A stretch of DNA of 64,000 nt from contig OY987307.1 of the NCBI GenBank assembly GCA_963920635.1, forward strand, positions 15,763,735 to 15,827,734. The letters are read 5' to 3'. Positions 11,768-23,226 of this stretch are shown here, one piece after another. Position numbers and translations under genes: made by a program. Numbering within the stretch: position 1 is the first letter of the stretch; each line of letters opens with the position of its first letter. The stretch is from Pseudeuparius sepicola. Its lineage: Eukaryota; Arthropoda; Insecta; Coleoptera; Anthribidae. The notes below the pieces were generated by a model that had not been told where the DNA came from, searched no databases, and saw only the letters and a list, made by a program, of their open reading frames with translations.

Positions 11768-14376
11768 CTCCCCAGGCCTGCAGCCGGCGGCGGCTTCGCC
11801 GCCGCAACCTTCTTTTAGGTAACTCGCGCGTGGGCTCTGCCGGCCATTGCTCCTCGCTTCGCTCGTCGCGACGGGCTTCTTTTGGGTAACTCGCGCGTGG
11901 GCTCTGCCGGCCATTGCTCCTCGCTTCGCTCGTCGCGACAGTCTTCTTTTGGGTAACTCGCGCGTGGGCTCTGCCGGCCGTTGCTCCTCGCTTCGCTCGT
12001 CGCGACAGGCTTCTTTTAGGTAGCTCGCTCGTGGTTCGTCACCATGGGAGTTCGGCCGCTTCGCGGCCTCACGTCCCTTCCGCGCCGGATACCCTTCGGC
12101 TTATTGCCGCCCTCGGCCTACGGCCTCGTGCGTCAATTTTGGCGCCTCGCTTCGCTCGTCGCGTTGGGCGCCGCACTCGGGCTTCGCCCTCGTGCGTCGC
12201 TCCCTTGGTCTATTGCCGCACTCGGCCTTCGGCCTCGCGCGGCAATCCTGGCGAGAAGGATGGGCTCTGGCCGGCGCCGGTGGGCTATGCCGGCCATTGC
12301 TCCTCGCTTTGCTCGTCGCGATTTGCTAAAATCGATATTTTCTAAGTAATCAAGGCGGCCGAGAAAAAATGTTTTGAGTTACTTTTTTTTTGTTTTTTAG
12401 TGCTCTTTTCATCCCAGCAGGAACCAAGTCTCTATCTCTGAAAATGAAAAAGTTTCCGTTGTTTTCTCTAAAATCAAGTAGGCGGGGAAATTTTCTTTGT
12501 CGTCGTTTTTCTTCCTTTCCCCCACCCGTTCGATCGCCGCCGGAACGAAATTTTTATCTCGCCAAACAAAAAAGTTGTATCTGTTCTGGGAAAACCGAGT
12601 GTGCCATGGAAAATTTTTTTCTTCGATAATTTTCCCCTCGGCATATGGGGCCTATCAAAGAAAACCGCAAGTCTCTATCTCTATAATAAGAAAGTTATTC
12701 ACCTAAGAAAAATCCAAGTGGGCCATGGAAAAAAACAAATTTCGGCGCAGCGTCATTTTACATCCTCTACCTAACGCACTTTGTCCCGTCTTTCTATCTA
12801 GTCGCATAGAAAAGTTGTGTTTTCCGGCGAAATCGAGTAGGCCATGGAAAATTTTTTTTCACGTTTCTCAATCATTTCGCCCTGGCAACCCAACAAAGAA
12901 AACCCGGATCTCCTATCTCTAAAGATAGCAAAGTTGCATTTGTTCTGTCAAACTCGAGGTGGCCATGAAAAATTTTCGTCGTCCATTTTTTTCCTCCCCC
13001 CATATGCTTACAATCAAAACAAACGGCAACCCCGTATCTCTAACGGCACAGGAGTTACGGCCGCTTAAAGAATTTCGTGGTTATGTCGTATCGTAAATTT
13101 CCAACTAAATTCGAAGTCTGAAAATCGTCCATAACCTAAGGGACGTCGTTTTGGCGGCAAAAATCAAAATTCCAACCCTCCGCCTCGACCGCTTCGAAAA
13201 AGTGCAATTATTCAACAGGTGTTCGGTAACTTGAAATCCTCACTCCCAGTATACGTCCATTTCGGAATCGCAGATATTCAACAGGTGCTTAGTTCTTCGG
13301 CCGGCAAAAAATTCACATGTCGACATCTGGTATGCACCCTCAAGTCGCGGTTTGGCTTCCCGCCATAACCTCGAAGACGCGACTGACGGAGAATCTAACC
13401 CCTCGCGCGACACAGCCAGCAGGAAAAACTCGCGCCGTTAGGTTGCCGAAGTTTTTAGTGACTAATCTTACAATCAGTCCCACGAACATGGACCATCTTC
13501 TTGGCAAAGGAATTTCTATAACCTCGGACAGAGCCGTTTTAAAAATCGGAGGAGGTGGTAGATCTCTTAGTTGGGTCTCGTACTTTCCTCCGGTACCGAA
13601 AGAAACCTCGAAGATCCGATATCTGAGAAATTTCCGCAATCTCGATTTTATTCTTCCGAGAAATGGGACGGCTGTAGAAACAGCGAAATGGACGGAAATC
13701 CTCCGAAACCGCTCTTGGAAATTGCGTATTTTTTCTCATTTCTCGATTTTTCGGGGGCGCCGGAGGCATCCAAACACGACCCGAAGACATGGAGGAAGCT
13801 TTAAAAATTGCGACCTGGCGGCCCCGGGCCGAAATAACGACGCTACGGCCCGACGAAAACGGGCAATTTCTGACAATTTCGCGACTTTTTTTGACTAATT
13901 TTTTGGCGCAGCGCGACACATAAAAACGATCCGATTTCTCTCGGGAAAAAAGCTTAATAACTCTCGATTTACCTATTTAAAAATCCGAAAAAGTGTTAAA
14001 TCTCTTAATCGAACCTTCCTCTTCCTTCCCATTGCGATTTCCCTCACCCTACGACCCTATTTAAGAATTATTTTCGCCCCGCTCACGGCCGAGACAGTTT
14101 TCACGGGCCACTGTATCACCCGAAAACCTATGTTCCTCTTTACCGCACACCACGTGACCCCCACCGTACCACCGCTTCTGGCGGCCGTAATTAAGCGAAG
14201 AAAGATCCACCGGCCTCGAGATTGCGCCTCCGCACTGGGCCCGTCCCTCCCCTACCCCCTAACGACGAAGGTCGGCCGCTTCGCGGCCTCCCCTCGCCGA
14301 AAACAGCCGAATACAAAAGGTACCTTTTTCCTCGATTTAAGAAAAGAACACCCTTATCAGCTATTAATATATATTA
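11768..14376 (+). repeat. Unit 2 of the composite array
   Basis: Block A lacks the ACTAGC hairpin start and begins at CTCCCCAGGCCTGC; it holds about three and a half 67-bp minisatellite units and the TTCG hairpins. Block B (12320-13070) is a clean run of six ~120-bp monomers. Block C (13070-13600) carries a segment absent from unit 1 (CAGCCAGCAGG to GGAGGAGGTGG). Block D covers 13600-14376. A 193-codon open frame at 13317-13898 crosses blocks C and D but matches nothing known and is only partly kept in the sister units. Confidence 0.85.
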
Positions 14377-17031
14377 ACTAGCAATTCGCCCACCTGCGCT
14401 TGCGCGCAGGGTGGGCGTCTCCCCAGGCCTGCGGCCGGCGGCGGCTGCGCCGCCGCAACCTTCTTTTAGGTAACTCGCGCGTGGGCTCTGCCGGCCATTG
14501 CTCCTCGCTTCGCTCGTCGCGACGGGCTTCTTTTGGGTAACTCGCGCATGGGCTCTGCCGGCCATTGCTCCTCGCTTCGCTCGTCGCGACAGTCTTCTTT
14601 TGGGTAACTCGCGCGTGGGCTCTGCCGGCCGTTGCTCCTCGCTTCGCTCGTCGCGACAGGCTTCTTTTAGGTAGCTCGCTCGTGGTTCGTCACGATGGGA
14701 ATTCGGCCGCTTCCCGGCCTCACGTTCCTTCCGCGCCGGATACCCCTCGGCTTATCGCCGCCCTCGGCCTACGGCCTCGTGCGTCAATTTTCGCGCCTCG
14801 CTTCGCTCGTCGCGTTGGGCGCCGCACTCGGGCTTCGCCCTCGTGCGTCGCTCCCTTGGTCTATTGCCGCACTCGGCCTTCGGCCTCGCGCGGCAATCCT
14901 GGCGAGAAGGATGGGCTCTGGCCGGCGCCGGTGGGCTCTGCCGGCCATTGCTCCTCGCTTCGCTCGTCGCGATTTGCTAAAATCGATATTTTCTAAGTAA
15001 TCAAGGCGGCCGAGAAAAAATGTTTCGAGTAACTTTTTTTTTGTTTTTCAGTGCCCTTTCCATCCCAGCAGGAACCAAGTCTCTATCTCTGAAAATGAAA
15101 AAGTTTCCTTTGTTTTCTCTAAAATCATGTAGGCGGGGAAATTTTCTTTGTCGTCGTTTTTCTTCCTTTCCCCCACCCGTTCGATCGCCGCCGGAACGAA
15201 ATTTTTATCTCGCCAAACAAAAAAGTTGTATCAGTTCTGGGAAAACCGAGCGTGCCATGGAAAATTTTTTTCTTCGATAATTTTGCCCTCGGCATACGGG
15301 GCCTATCAAAGAAAACCGCAAGTCTCTATCTCTATTAATAAGAAAGTTATTCACCTAAGAAAAATCCAAGTGGGCCATGGAAAAAAAAAATTTTCGGCGC
15401 AGCGTCATTTTACATCCTCTACCTAACGCACTTTGTCCCGTCTTTCTATCTAGTCGCATAGAAAAGTTGTGTTTTCCGGCTAAATCGAGTAGGCCATGGA
15501 AAATTTTTTTTCACGTTTCTCAATCATTTCGCCCCGGCAATCCAACAAAGGAAACCCGGATCTCCTATCTCTAAAGATGGCAAAGTTGCATTTGTTCTGT
15601 CAAAATCGAGGTGGCCATGAAAAATTTTCGTCGTCCATTTTTTTCCTCCCCCCATATGCTTACAATCAAAACAAACGGCAACGCCGTATCTCTAACGGCA
15701 CGGGAGTTACGGCCGCTTAAAGAATTTCGAGGTTATGTCGTATCGTAAGTTTACAACTAAATTCTCAGTCTGAAAATCGTCCATAACCTAAGGGACGTCG
15801 TTTTGGCGGCAAAAATCAAAAATTCCAACCCTCCGCGTCGACCGCTTCGAAAAAGAGCAAATATTCAACAGGTGTTCGGTAACTTGAAATCCTCACCCCC
15901 AGTATACGTCCATTTCGGAATCGCAGATATTCAACAGGTGCTTAGTTCTTCGGCCGGCAAAAAAATCCACATGTCGACATCCGGTATGCACCCTCAAGGC
16001 GCGGTTTGGCTTCCCGCCATAACCTCGAAGGCGCGACTGACGGAAAATCTAACCCCTCGCGCGACACCGCCAGCAGGAAAAACTGGCGCCGTTAGGTTGC
16101 CGGAGTTTTTAGTGACTAATGTTACAATCAGTGCCACGAACATGGGCCATCTTCTTGGCAAAGGAATTTCTATAACCTCGAATAGAGCCGTTTTAAAAAT
16201 CGGAGGAGGTGGTAGATCTCTTAGTTGGGTCTCGTACTTTCCTCCGGTACCGAAAGAAACCTCGAAGATCCGATATCTGAGCAAATTTCCGCAATGTCGA
16301 TTTTATTCTTCCGAGAAATGGGACGGCTGTAGAAACAGCGAAATGGACGGAAATCCTCCGAAACCGCTCTTGGAAATTGCGTATTTTTTCTCATTTCTCG
16401 ATTTTTCGGGGGCGCCGGAGGCATCCAAACACGACCCGAAGACATGGAGGAAGCTTTAAAAATTGCGACCTGGCGGCCCCGGGCCGAAATAACGACGCTA
16501 CGGCCCGACGAAAACGGGCAATTTCTGACAATTTCGCGACTTTTTTTGACTAATTTTTTGGCGCAGCGCGACACATAAAAACGATCCGATTTCTCTCGGG
16601 AAAAAAGCTTAATAACTCTCGATTTACCTATTTAAAAATCCGAAAAAGTGTTAAATCTCTTAATCGAACCTTCCTCTTCCTTCCCATTGCGATTTCCCTC
16701 ACCCTACGACCCTATTTAAGAATTATTTTCGCCCCGCTCACGGCCGAGACAGTTTTCACGGGCCACTGTATCACCCGAAAACCTATGTTCCTCTTTACCG
16801 CACACCACGTGACCCCCACCGTACCACCGCTTCTGGCGGCCGTAATTAAGCGAAGAAAGATCCACCGGCCTCGAGATTGCGCCTCCGCACTGGGCCCGTC
16901 CCTCCCCTACCCCCTAACGACGAAGGTCGGCCGCTTCGCGGCCTCCCCTCGCCGAAAACAGCCGAATACAAAAGGTACCTTTTTCCTCGATTTAAGAAAA
17001 GAACACCCTTATCAGCTATTAATATATATTA
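14377..17031 (+). repeat. Unit 3 of the composite array
   Basis: Complete unit from ACTAGCAATTCG to ATTAATATATATTA (2655 bp). It is close to identical to unit 2 across blocks A-D. The start of block B (GATTTGCTAAAATC) lies 2651 bases after that of unit 2. The minisatellite again has about three and a half units. Confidence 0.88.
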
Positions 17032-19326
17032 ACTAGCAATTCGCCCACCTGCGCTTGCGCGCAGGGTGGGCGTCTCCCCAGGCCTGCGGCCGGCGGCGGC
17101 TTCGCTCGTCGCATTGGGCGCCGCACTCGGGCTTCGCCCTCGTGCGTCGCTCCCTTGGTCTATTGCCGCACTCGGCCTTCGGCCTCGCGCGGCAATCCTG
17201 GCGAGAAGGATGGGCTCTGGCCGGCGCCGGTGGGCTCTGCCGGCCATTGCTCCTCGCTTTGCTCGTCGCGATTTGCTAAAATCGATATTTTCTAAGTAAT
17301 CAAGGCGGCCGAGAAAAAATGTTTTGAGTTACTTTTTTTTTGTTTTTTAGTGCTCTTTTCATCCCAGCAGGAACCAAGTCTCTATCTCTGAAAATGAAAA
17401 AGTTTCCGTTGTTTTCTCTAAAATCAAGTAGGCGGGGAAATTTTCTTTGTCGTCGTTTTTCTTCCTTTCCCCCACCCGTTCGATCGCCGCCGGAACGAAA
17501 TTTTTATCTCGCCAAACAAAAAAGTTGTATCTGTTCTGGGAAAACCGAGTGTGCCATGGAAAATTTTTTTCTTCGATAATTTTCCCCTCGGCATATGGGG
17601 CCTATCAAAGAAAACCGCAAGTCTCTATCTCTATTAATAAGAAAGTTATTCACCTAAGAAAAATCCAAGTGGGCCATGGAAAAAAACAAATTTCGGCGCA
17701 GCGTCATTTTACATCCTCTACCTAACGCACTTTGTCCCGTCTTTCTATCTAGTCGCATAGAAAAGTTGTGTTTTCCGGCGAAATCGAGTAGGCCATGGAA
17801 AATTTTTTTTCACGTTTCTCAATCATTTCGCCCGGCAACCCAACAAAGAAAACCCGGATCTCCTATCTCTAAAGATAGCAAAGTTGCATTTGTTCTGTCA
17901 AAATCGAGGTGGCCATGAAAAATTTTCGTCGTCCATTTTTTCCTCCCCCCATATGCTTACAATCAAAACAAACGGCAACCCCGTATCTCTAACGGCACAG
18001 GAGTTACGGCCGCTTAAAGAATTTCGTGGTTATGTCGTATCGTAAATTTCCAACTAAATTCGAAGTCTGAAAATCGTCCATAACCTAAGGGACGTCGTTT
18101 TGGCGGCAAAAATCAAAATTCCAACCCTCCGCCTCGACCGCTTCGAAAAAGTGCAATTATTCAACAGGTGTTCGGTAACTTGAAATCCTCACTCCCAGTA
18201 TACGTCCATTTCGGAATCGCAGATATTCAACAGGTGCTTAGTTCTTCGGCCGGCAAAAAATTCACATGTCGACATCTGGTATGCACCCTCAAGTCGCGGT
18301 TTGGCTTCCCGCCATAACCTCGAAGGCGCGACTGACGGAGAATCTAACCCCTCGCGCGACACAGCCAGCAGGAAAAACTCGCGCCGTTAGGTTGCCGGAG
18401 GTTTTAGTGACTAATCTTACAATCAGTCCCACGAACATGGACCATCTTCTTGGCAAAGGAATTTCTATAACCTTGGACAGAGCCGTTTTAAAAATCGGAG
18501 GAGGTGGTAGATCTCTTAGTTGGGTCTCGTACTTTCCTCCGGTACCGAAAGAAACCTCGAAGATCAGATATCTGAGAAATTTCCGCAATCTCGATTTTAT
18601 TCTTCCGAGAAATGGGACGGCTGTACAATCAGCGAAATCGACGGAAATCCTCCGAAACCGCCCTTGAAAATTGCGTGGTTTTTCTCATTTCTCGATTTTT
18701 CCGGGGCGCCGGAGGCATCCGAACCTGACCTGAAGACATGGAGGAAGCTTTAAAAATTGCGACCTCGCGGCCCCGAGCTCAAATAACGTGGCTACGGCCC
18801 GACGAAAACGGGCAATTTCTGACAATTTCGCGACTTTTTTTGACTAATTTTTTGGCGCAGCACGACACATAAAAACGATCCGATTTCTCTCGGAAAAAAA
18901 GCTTAATAACTCTCGATTTACCTATTTAAAAATCCGAAAAAGTGTTAAATCTCTTAATCGAACCTTCCTCTTCCTTCCCATTGCGATTTCCCTCACCCTA
19001 CGACCCTATTTAAGAATCATTTTCGCCCCGCTCACGGCCGAGACAGTTTTCACGGGCCACTGTATCACCCGAAAACCTATGTTCCTCTTTACCGCACACC
19101 ACGTGACCCCCACCGTACCACCGCTTCTGGCGGCCGTAATTAAGCGAAGAAAGATCCACCGGCCTCGAGATTGCGCCTCCGCACTGGGCCCGTCCCTCCC
19201 CTACCCCCTAACGACGAAGGTCGGCCGCTTCGCGGCCTCCCCTCGCCGAAAACAGCCGAATACAAAAGGTACCTTTTTCCTCGATTTTAGAAAAGAACAC
19301 CCTTATCAGCTATTAATATATATTAA
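17032..19326 (+). repeat. Unit 4 of the composite array, with deleted minisatellite
   Basis: Starts ACTAGCAATTCG like unit 3 but about 350 bp of block A are missing: GGCGGCGGCTTCG runs straight into the CGTCGCATTGGGCGCC part, so the minisatellite and two hairpins are gone. The join lies in a short GGCTTCG/CGCTTCG similarity, as expected for recombination between short repeats. Blocks B, C and D follow and the unit ends in ATTAATATATATTAA next to unique DNA. Confidence 0.88.
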
Positions 19327-19621
19327 TAACTTACACCCTACCCTCGATACACCATTGAACTTTGGAAATTATTTGAAAGTTATCTGAGCACAGCGGAGCA
19401 TACCGCTCTAAAAAACTGGCGCCTGAGCATCCGTTTCACCGGAGGTCCGATTTTTCCTTTCTTAACGAAAAGAGGCTATGAGGAAGTCGACCGGTGGGTC
19501 TTAAAAAGGGAAAATCGGACGTGAACGCAAAAAGCGCTATAATTAGATGTCATGCTACGCCAGTGTTCCTTCGCTAGCTTTCGACTGAACTGAGGTATTG
19601 ACTTCAAATTTGGTATACATA
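19327..19621. other. Unique flank right of the array
   Basis: No gene or recognised repeat; an unremarkable mixed-composition stretch between the last satellite unit and the GATA microsatellite. Confidence 0.4.
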
Positions 19622-19709
19622 ATCTTACGATAGATAGATTGATAGATAGACAGACAGATAGATGGATAGATAGATAGATAGATACATAGATAGATACATA
19701 GATAGATAG
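19622..19709 (+). repeat. GATA/GACA microsatellite
   Basis: Tandem GATA tetranucleotides with GACA, GGATA and CATA variants. Read on the minus strand this is a TATC repeat directly after GAAATAAACTAC, so it is probably the 3' tail of the minus-strand LINE next to it. Confidence 0.85.
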
Positions 19710-20840
19710 TAGTTTATTTCACAACAATATACAATGAAGGAATGTGTTACAGGTCAATAGTACAAAACAAAAAAAGGTAAATGGTAAAAAAAGTTTGTAC
19801 TAGAAGAACAATGGAGAATAGAACATTTGGTTCTCCATCACAATCCATGCCAAGTAAAGCATTAACAAGTTAAAATTTATAGTATAATAGTTATTTATGT
19901 ACCAAGGCATTGAAGTTCAACTTTTTATGACTCGTGTGGAATTTAGTTGCAGAGGCCTCTGGCCGAGGCAAATAACCCACATGAGTCATAAAAAGAACTT
20001 CAGTGCCGAGGTACATATTATATATTTTTTTTAAATCGGAAAAAAAAAATGTTTTATTAGGCAAGAAAATAATAATAAGGGATCACCCGTCCATGAACCG
20101 ACTACGCGTGGCGTTGCTTGACTTTGACGATCGCTCTACCTAGGTCAAGTAAGACAAGACACGGCACCTTCGTACAGAAAAACCAAACTGCTGCTTCTTG
20201 TGCAGCCTCCACAACAACGCTATTGATATTCAAACCTACTAAAATATGTGTACTGAAGGATTGCGCTTCTATAGGAAACAATTTCGAAATGTGTACGAAA
20301 AGTTAAATGGGCCTTTATCGGCCGGGTTTTGAATATTTGGTCACTTTTGACGGGCGATTTCTCCGCGTCTGACGTTTGATGTTTACATCTCACCAAGGCC
20401 TACTTATTGAAAAAATCGTACAATAATGTAGCCCATTATTGTACGATTTCTGTGCTTTTAATGACGATTTTGGGACACTTTACTGCTGATTTCAAGAAAA
20501 ATTCATTTACATTGTAAAAACTGTTGGTTAATACAATGTGCTTAATGTTTAATTTAAAACGATTATTGTCTAACTGCCTTAAAGAATCTGGGAGGTGATT
20601 GTACACCTGAAGGTTTAAAGAGTTTTTAGCAGATTTAGTTAGTCTGTATTTATGCGTCCGTAATAGATTTATATTTCTTGTTTGATGGTTATAAATGTCA
20701 AATTGTAGACCATATTATTCATTTCTTTTGCGATGAATTTCTAAAAGGAAGCAGTATATATAAAGAGCCGGTAGGGTCATAATATTCAAGCTTATAAAAT
20801 GGTGTAGGCATGATTCTCTGATATCAAGATACAACATTAC
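19710..20840 (-). mobile_element. 5'-truncated non-LTR retrotransposon (LINE), 3' end
   Basis: On the minus strand 20819 down to about 20545 translates into the C-terminal tail typical of insect non-LTR reverse transcriptases: 'SLNIMTLPALYIY', then 'YNHQTRN', 'HKYRLTKSAKNS' and 'VYNHLPDSLRQLDN', with one in-frame stop. A 3' untranslated part runs on to GAAATAAAC and a TATC repeat tail near 19710. At 19909-20022 it contains a palindromic insertion, and 20040-20500 also looks like inserted DNA with a hairpin. The reverse-transcriptase core is absent. It is a dead, truncated copy; the clade cannot be fixed from the tail. Confidence 0.7.
19909..20022. repeat. Palindromic insertion (foldback)
   Basis: The arms ACCAAGGCATTGAAGTTC and GAACTTCAGTGCCGAGGT and the inner TTTTTATGACTC / GAGTCATAAAAA pair across about 60 bases containing GGCCTCTGGCC. 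Probably a small MITE inside the LINE 3' region. Confidence 0.6.
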
Positions 20841-22130
20841 TGTTGCGATTGCTTTTGAGCGAAATCATTCCATGGAAAGGTAATTACAATGATTTATTTA
20901 ATTATTCATAATACAATAGTTTTTAGGAAATTAGTGAAAGTGTTAGTTGAAAGCATTTTTGTGACATTATTATAAAAAGCTTGAGAGTGGGAGAAATGGG
21001 GTGAAGTTGAAAATTATACTAAACAAACTTAACATCGCAGGCAAAAGGATTTTTTTTAAGATTTAAAGGACCATTGGGAATAAAATCAAACACATGTTGC
21101 TACTGAAAAATGTAATAATTATTAATTTATAATTCACAATAATTTATTTCCAATATTTACAAAATGCAACAGGAGATAAGATAAAAAAACTGTTTCCTGT
21201 AATAGCAAAAACTAATAAATAATTCTGAAATGTACAAAACAGTTTTAGGTGAAAATTCTATACCTACCTTTTTTGACCAATGAGAGGCTCATTTTTTGCT
21301 TCGTTGTCATGGCAACTCATAAAATTTCCGGAGATATTCTCACTTGCTTTAGGCAGCAGGAGGTGATTACAGCGGAAATTTTTTGACAAATCTCATTATT
21401 TTAATGTGACATTGTAACATATACTCAACAAAAATTTTGATAATAATTTCGTTTAATTTACGTGTAGGTATGGAATTTTCTTACCGAATCCCCCACGTTC
21501 TTGAATTAATATCGGGAATTTTTTCTCAAACACGAATTTTTCAAGAAAATTTGTGTACTCGAAAAATTTCCGACAATAATTCAAGCACTAGGGCGATTAC
21601 TAGTGATAATTCTTTGGAAACAAATTTCAAAATTACTTCTCGCAGCAGATTGACATGCAATTTTCTGGTTGCAGAACTTTATACAGGGTGTTTCATTAAG
21701 GTGAAGAGGTACCATATCTCAGAAATTAATAGTCCTGGAACTTTGGGGAAAAAATCTTTTTAAGTAATGTGGTCATGAAAAATCGCTGGAAATTATTTTT
21801 AAGTTCGTAGGTCGGCCGCTAGAGGGTGTATTTGAAACAGTAAAGTTAAAAAATGAGTTTTCTCAAAAAAATTACTAATGAAGGTATATCAAAAATAATT
21901 TTATTGCACTCTTCAGCAAATTCTGAACCATTTTCGTTAAAGACTTTTTGCTCCAGCTCTTCAAATAAAGGTGAAACGGGCGGAACAACCTAGACTTGAA
22001 AAAATGCTGCGGTTTGGCTTAACCGAATTGGTCGAAATTTCCCTTTTATTACAATTTTCTCCGAAATTTTATTTGCAATGATATATTTAATCTGTTATAA
22101 TCGAAAAATACATTAAATTGACAACAAAAA
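20841..22130. other. Gene-free AT-rich stretch
   Basis: No coding region is recognised. At 21682 there is ATACAGGGTGTTTCATTAA, which looks like one end of an insect mariner-type element, but no partner end was found nearby. Confidence 0.4.
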
Positions 22131-22660
22131 ATATCAAAGAATCTATGAAAAAATCTGTCCGAGAACCCTCCGGAACCAATCTTGGAAATGGCGTTTTCTT
22201 ATTTCTTGATTTTTTTTTTTTGGGGTTGCCAAAAGCCTGTAGGAAGGTTGAACGATGTTGGTCCCAGAGCCCCATGTCGAAACAATATCGCTAGGGCTTG
22301 ACTAAAGAGGGCTATTTTGGCAATTTCGGGACATATTCGGAATATTTTTCGTCATTTTGGAGGTAGAGAGTGACACAAAAAAGATACTGCTCGTTCTGGA
22401 AATACAGTGAAACCTCTCCTTGCGGACACCTCTATTAAGCGGACACCTCCTTTAAATGGACATGTTTTTTTGTATTTGATTTCATTTTGTTGTTTTTCTA
22501 TGCACTCTATTAGGCGGACACCTCTAATAAGCAGACAAATCCAACGGAACCGTGAGTGTCCGGTTATGAGAGATTTCACTGTATTTAGAAAAAAGCTGTG
22601 CCAGTATCCTCTTCGGGAGCTATAGTCCTCTTAGGGGACATTTTTGAGGCCATGTTTATA
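22131..22660 (+). repeat. Diverged stand-alone copy of satellite block D
   Basis: 22135-22400 follows the 11090-11350 segment phrase by phrase (AAAATCTGTCCGAGAA, TTGGAAATGGCG, CAATTTCGGGACATATTC), with much divergence. The match resumes at 22584 (TTTAGAAAAAAGCTG) after the MITE at 22405-22581. This shows the satellite block exists as an older dispersed repeat. Confidence 0.65.
22405..22581. mobile_element. MITE with CAGTGAAACCTCTCC ends, copy 1
   Basis: 177 bp, starting CAGTGAAACCTCTCC and ending GAGAGATTTCACTG, flanked by TA on both sides. It repeats the phrase GCGGACACCTCT. The terminal inverted repeat and TA target fit a pogo/Tigger-like non-autonomous Tc1/mariner-superfamily element. A nearly identical copy is at 44941-45119. 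Confidence 0.85.
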
Positions 22661-23226
22661 GCAACTTTTTTCTTTTTTTTTGAACACAATGGTAAATAAG
22701 GGCATGCTAATTTGTAATATGCATTTTCATGGTCCTCTAGAAAAAATTTCAACAAGAGTACCTTTTTTTCGTAGAATACCCTGAAATTTTATAATTTCGC
22801 AGGAAATCTTGGAGAAGCACACACAAAAAATTTGGGGTATTTTGAACCCCTTAACCCCCCCCCCCCCCCCCATTTGGGATTCCTATGATTAAGAATGTCT
22901 AACTATCTCTACCTCGGTAAATGTCAAATCTCACAGGTACATCACGTACCAAATTTCACTTACACTTTGGGGCATGAGGGCGAATATGTAAAGTCTACTT
23001 ATGGAGGAGAGAGCATGAAAAATTATTGTTAATTTTTTCCTGGATTTTGCAGAATTGGAAGTTATCTGTTGATTCATACAATTTCTCCTATTTAACCTGT
23101 AAATATCACTTTTTCTTTTTTCCTATTAACTCGTATTATCTCAAATTTTCACAAGTAAAGAGCTGAGAGTGGTCCGATATCTTTCTTCATCTACTAAAGT
23201 CTTCAAAGCATCGAACTAAATTGTTA
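22661..23226. other. 3' flank of PIGZ
   Basis: AT-rich DNA downstream of the PIGZ stop codon (minus strand). It contains a long C homopolymer around 22852-22872. I could not pick out a convincing polyadenylation signal. Confidence 0.4.

Larger units (their letters stand above)
885..19326 (+). repeat. Composite satellite array, four head-to-tail units
   Basis: The same block order recurs four times. Full units start at 885, 14377 and 17032 with ACTAGCAATTCG and a GC-rich hairpin; the unit at 11768 lacks that start. Units end in CTATTAATATATATTAA or a variant (near 11757, 14376, 17031, 19326). Blocks are: A, GC-rich hairpins and 67-bp minisatellite; B, ~120-bp monomers; C, GTCGACCGCTTCGAAA-containing block; D, a block ending in a short AT palindrome. 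Unit lengths are ~10.9 kb, 2609, 2655 and 2295 bp. Later units are nearly identical over long stretches, so amplification is recent. No open frame inside is protein-like. The class of the founding element is unknown. Confidence 0.85.

Noticed and set aside
13317..13898. 193-codon open frame in satellite unit 2
   Set aside because: The sister units carry it with different lengths (218 codons in unit 3, 133 in unit 4) and shifted frames, so there is no selection for a protein.
21682..21860. Complete mariner element
   Set aside because: Only one CAGGGTGTTTC-type end was found; no inverse partner or transposase within reach.
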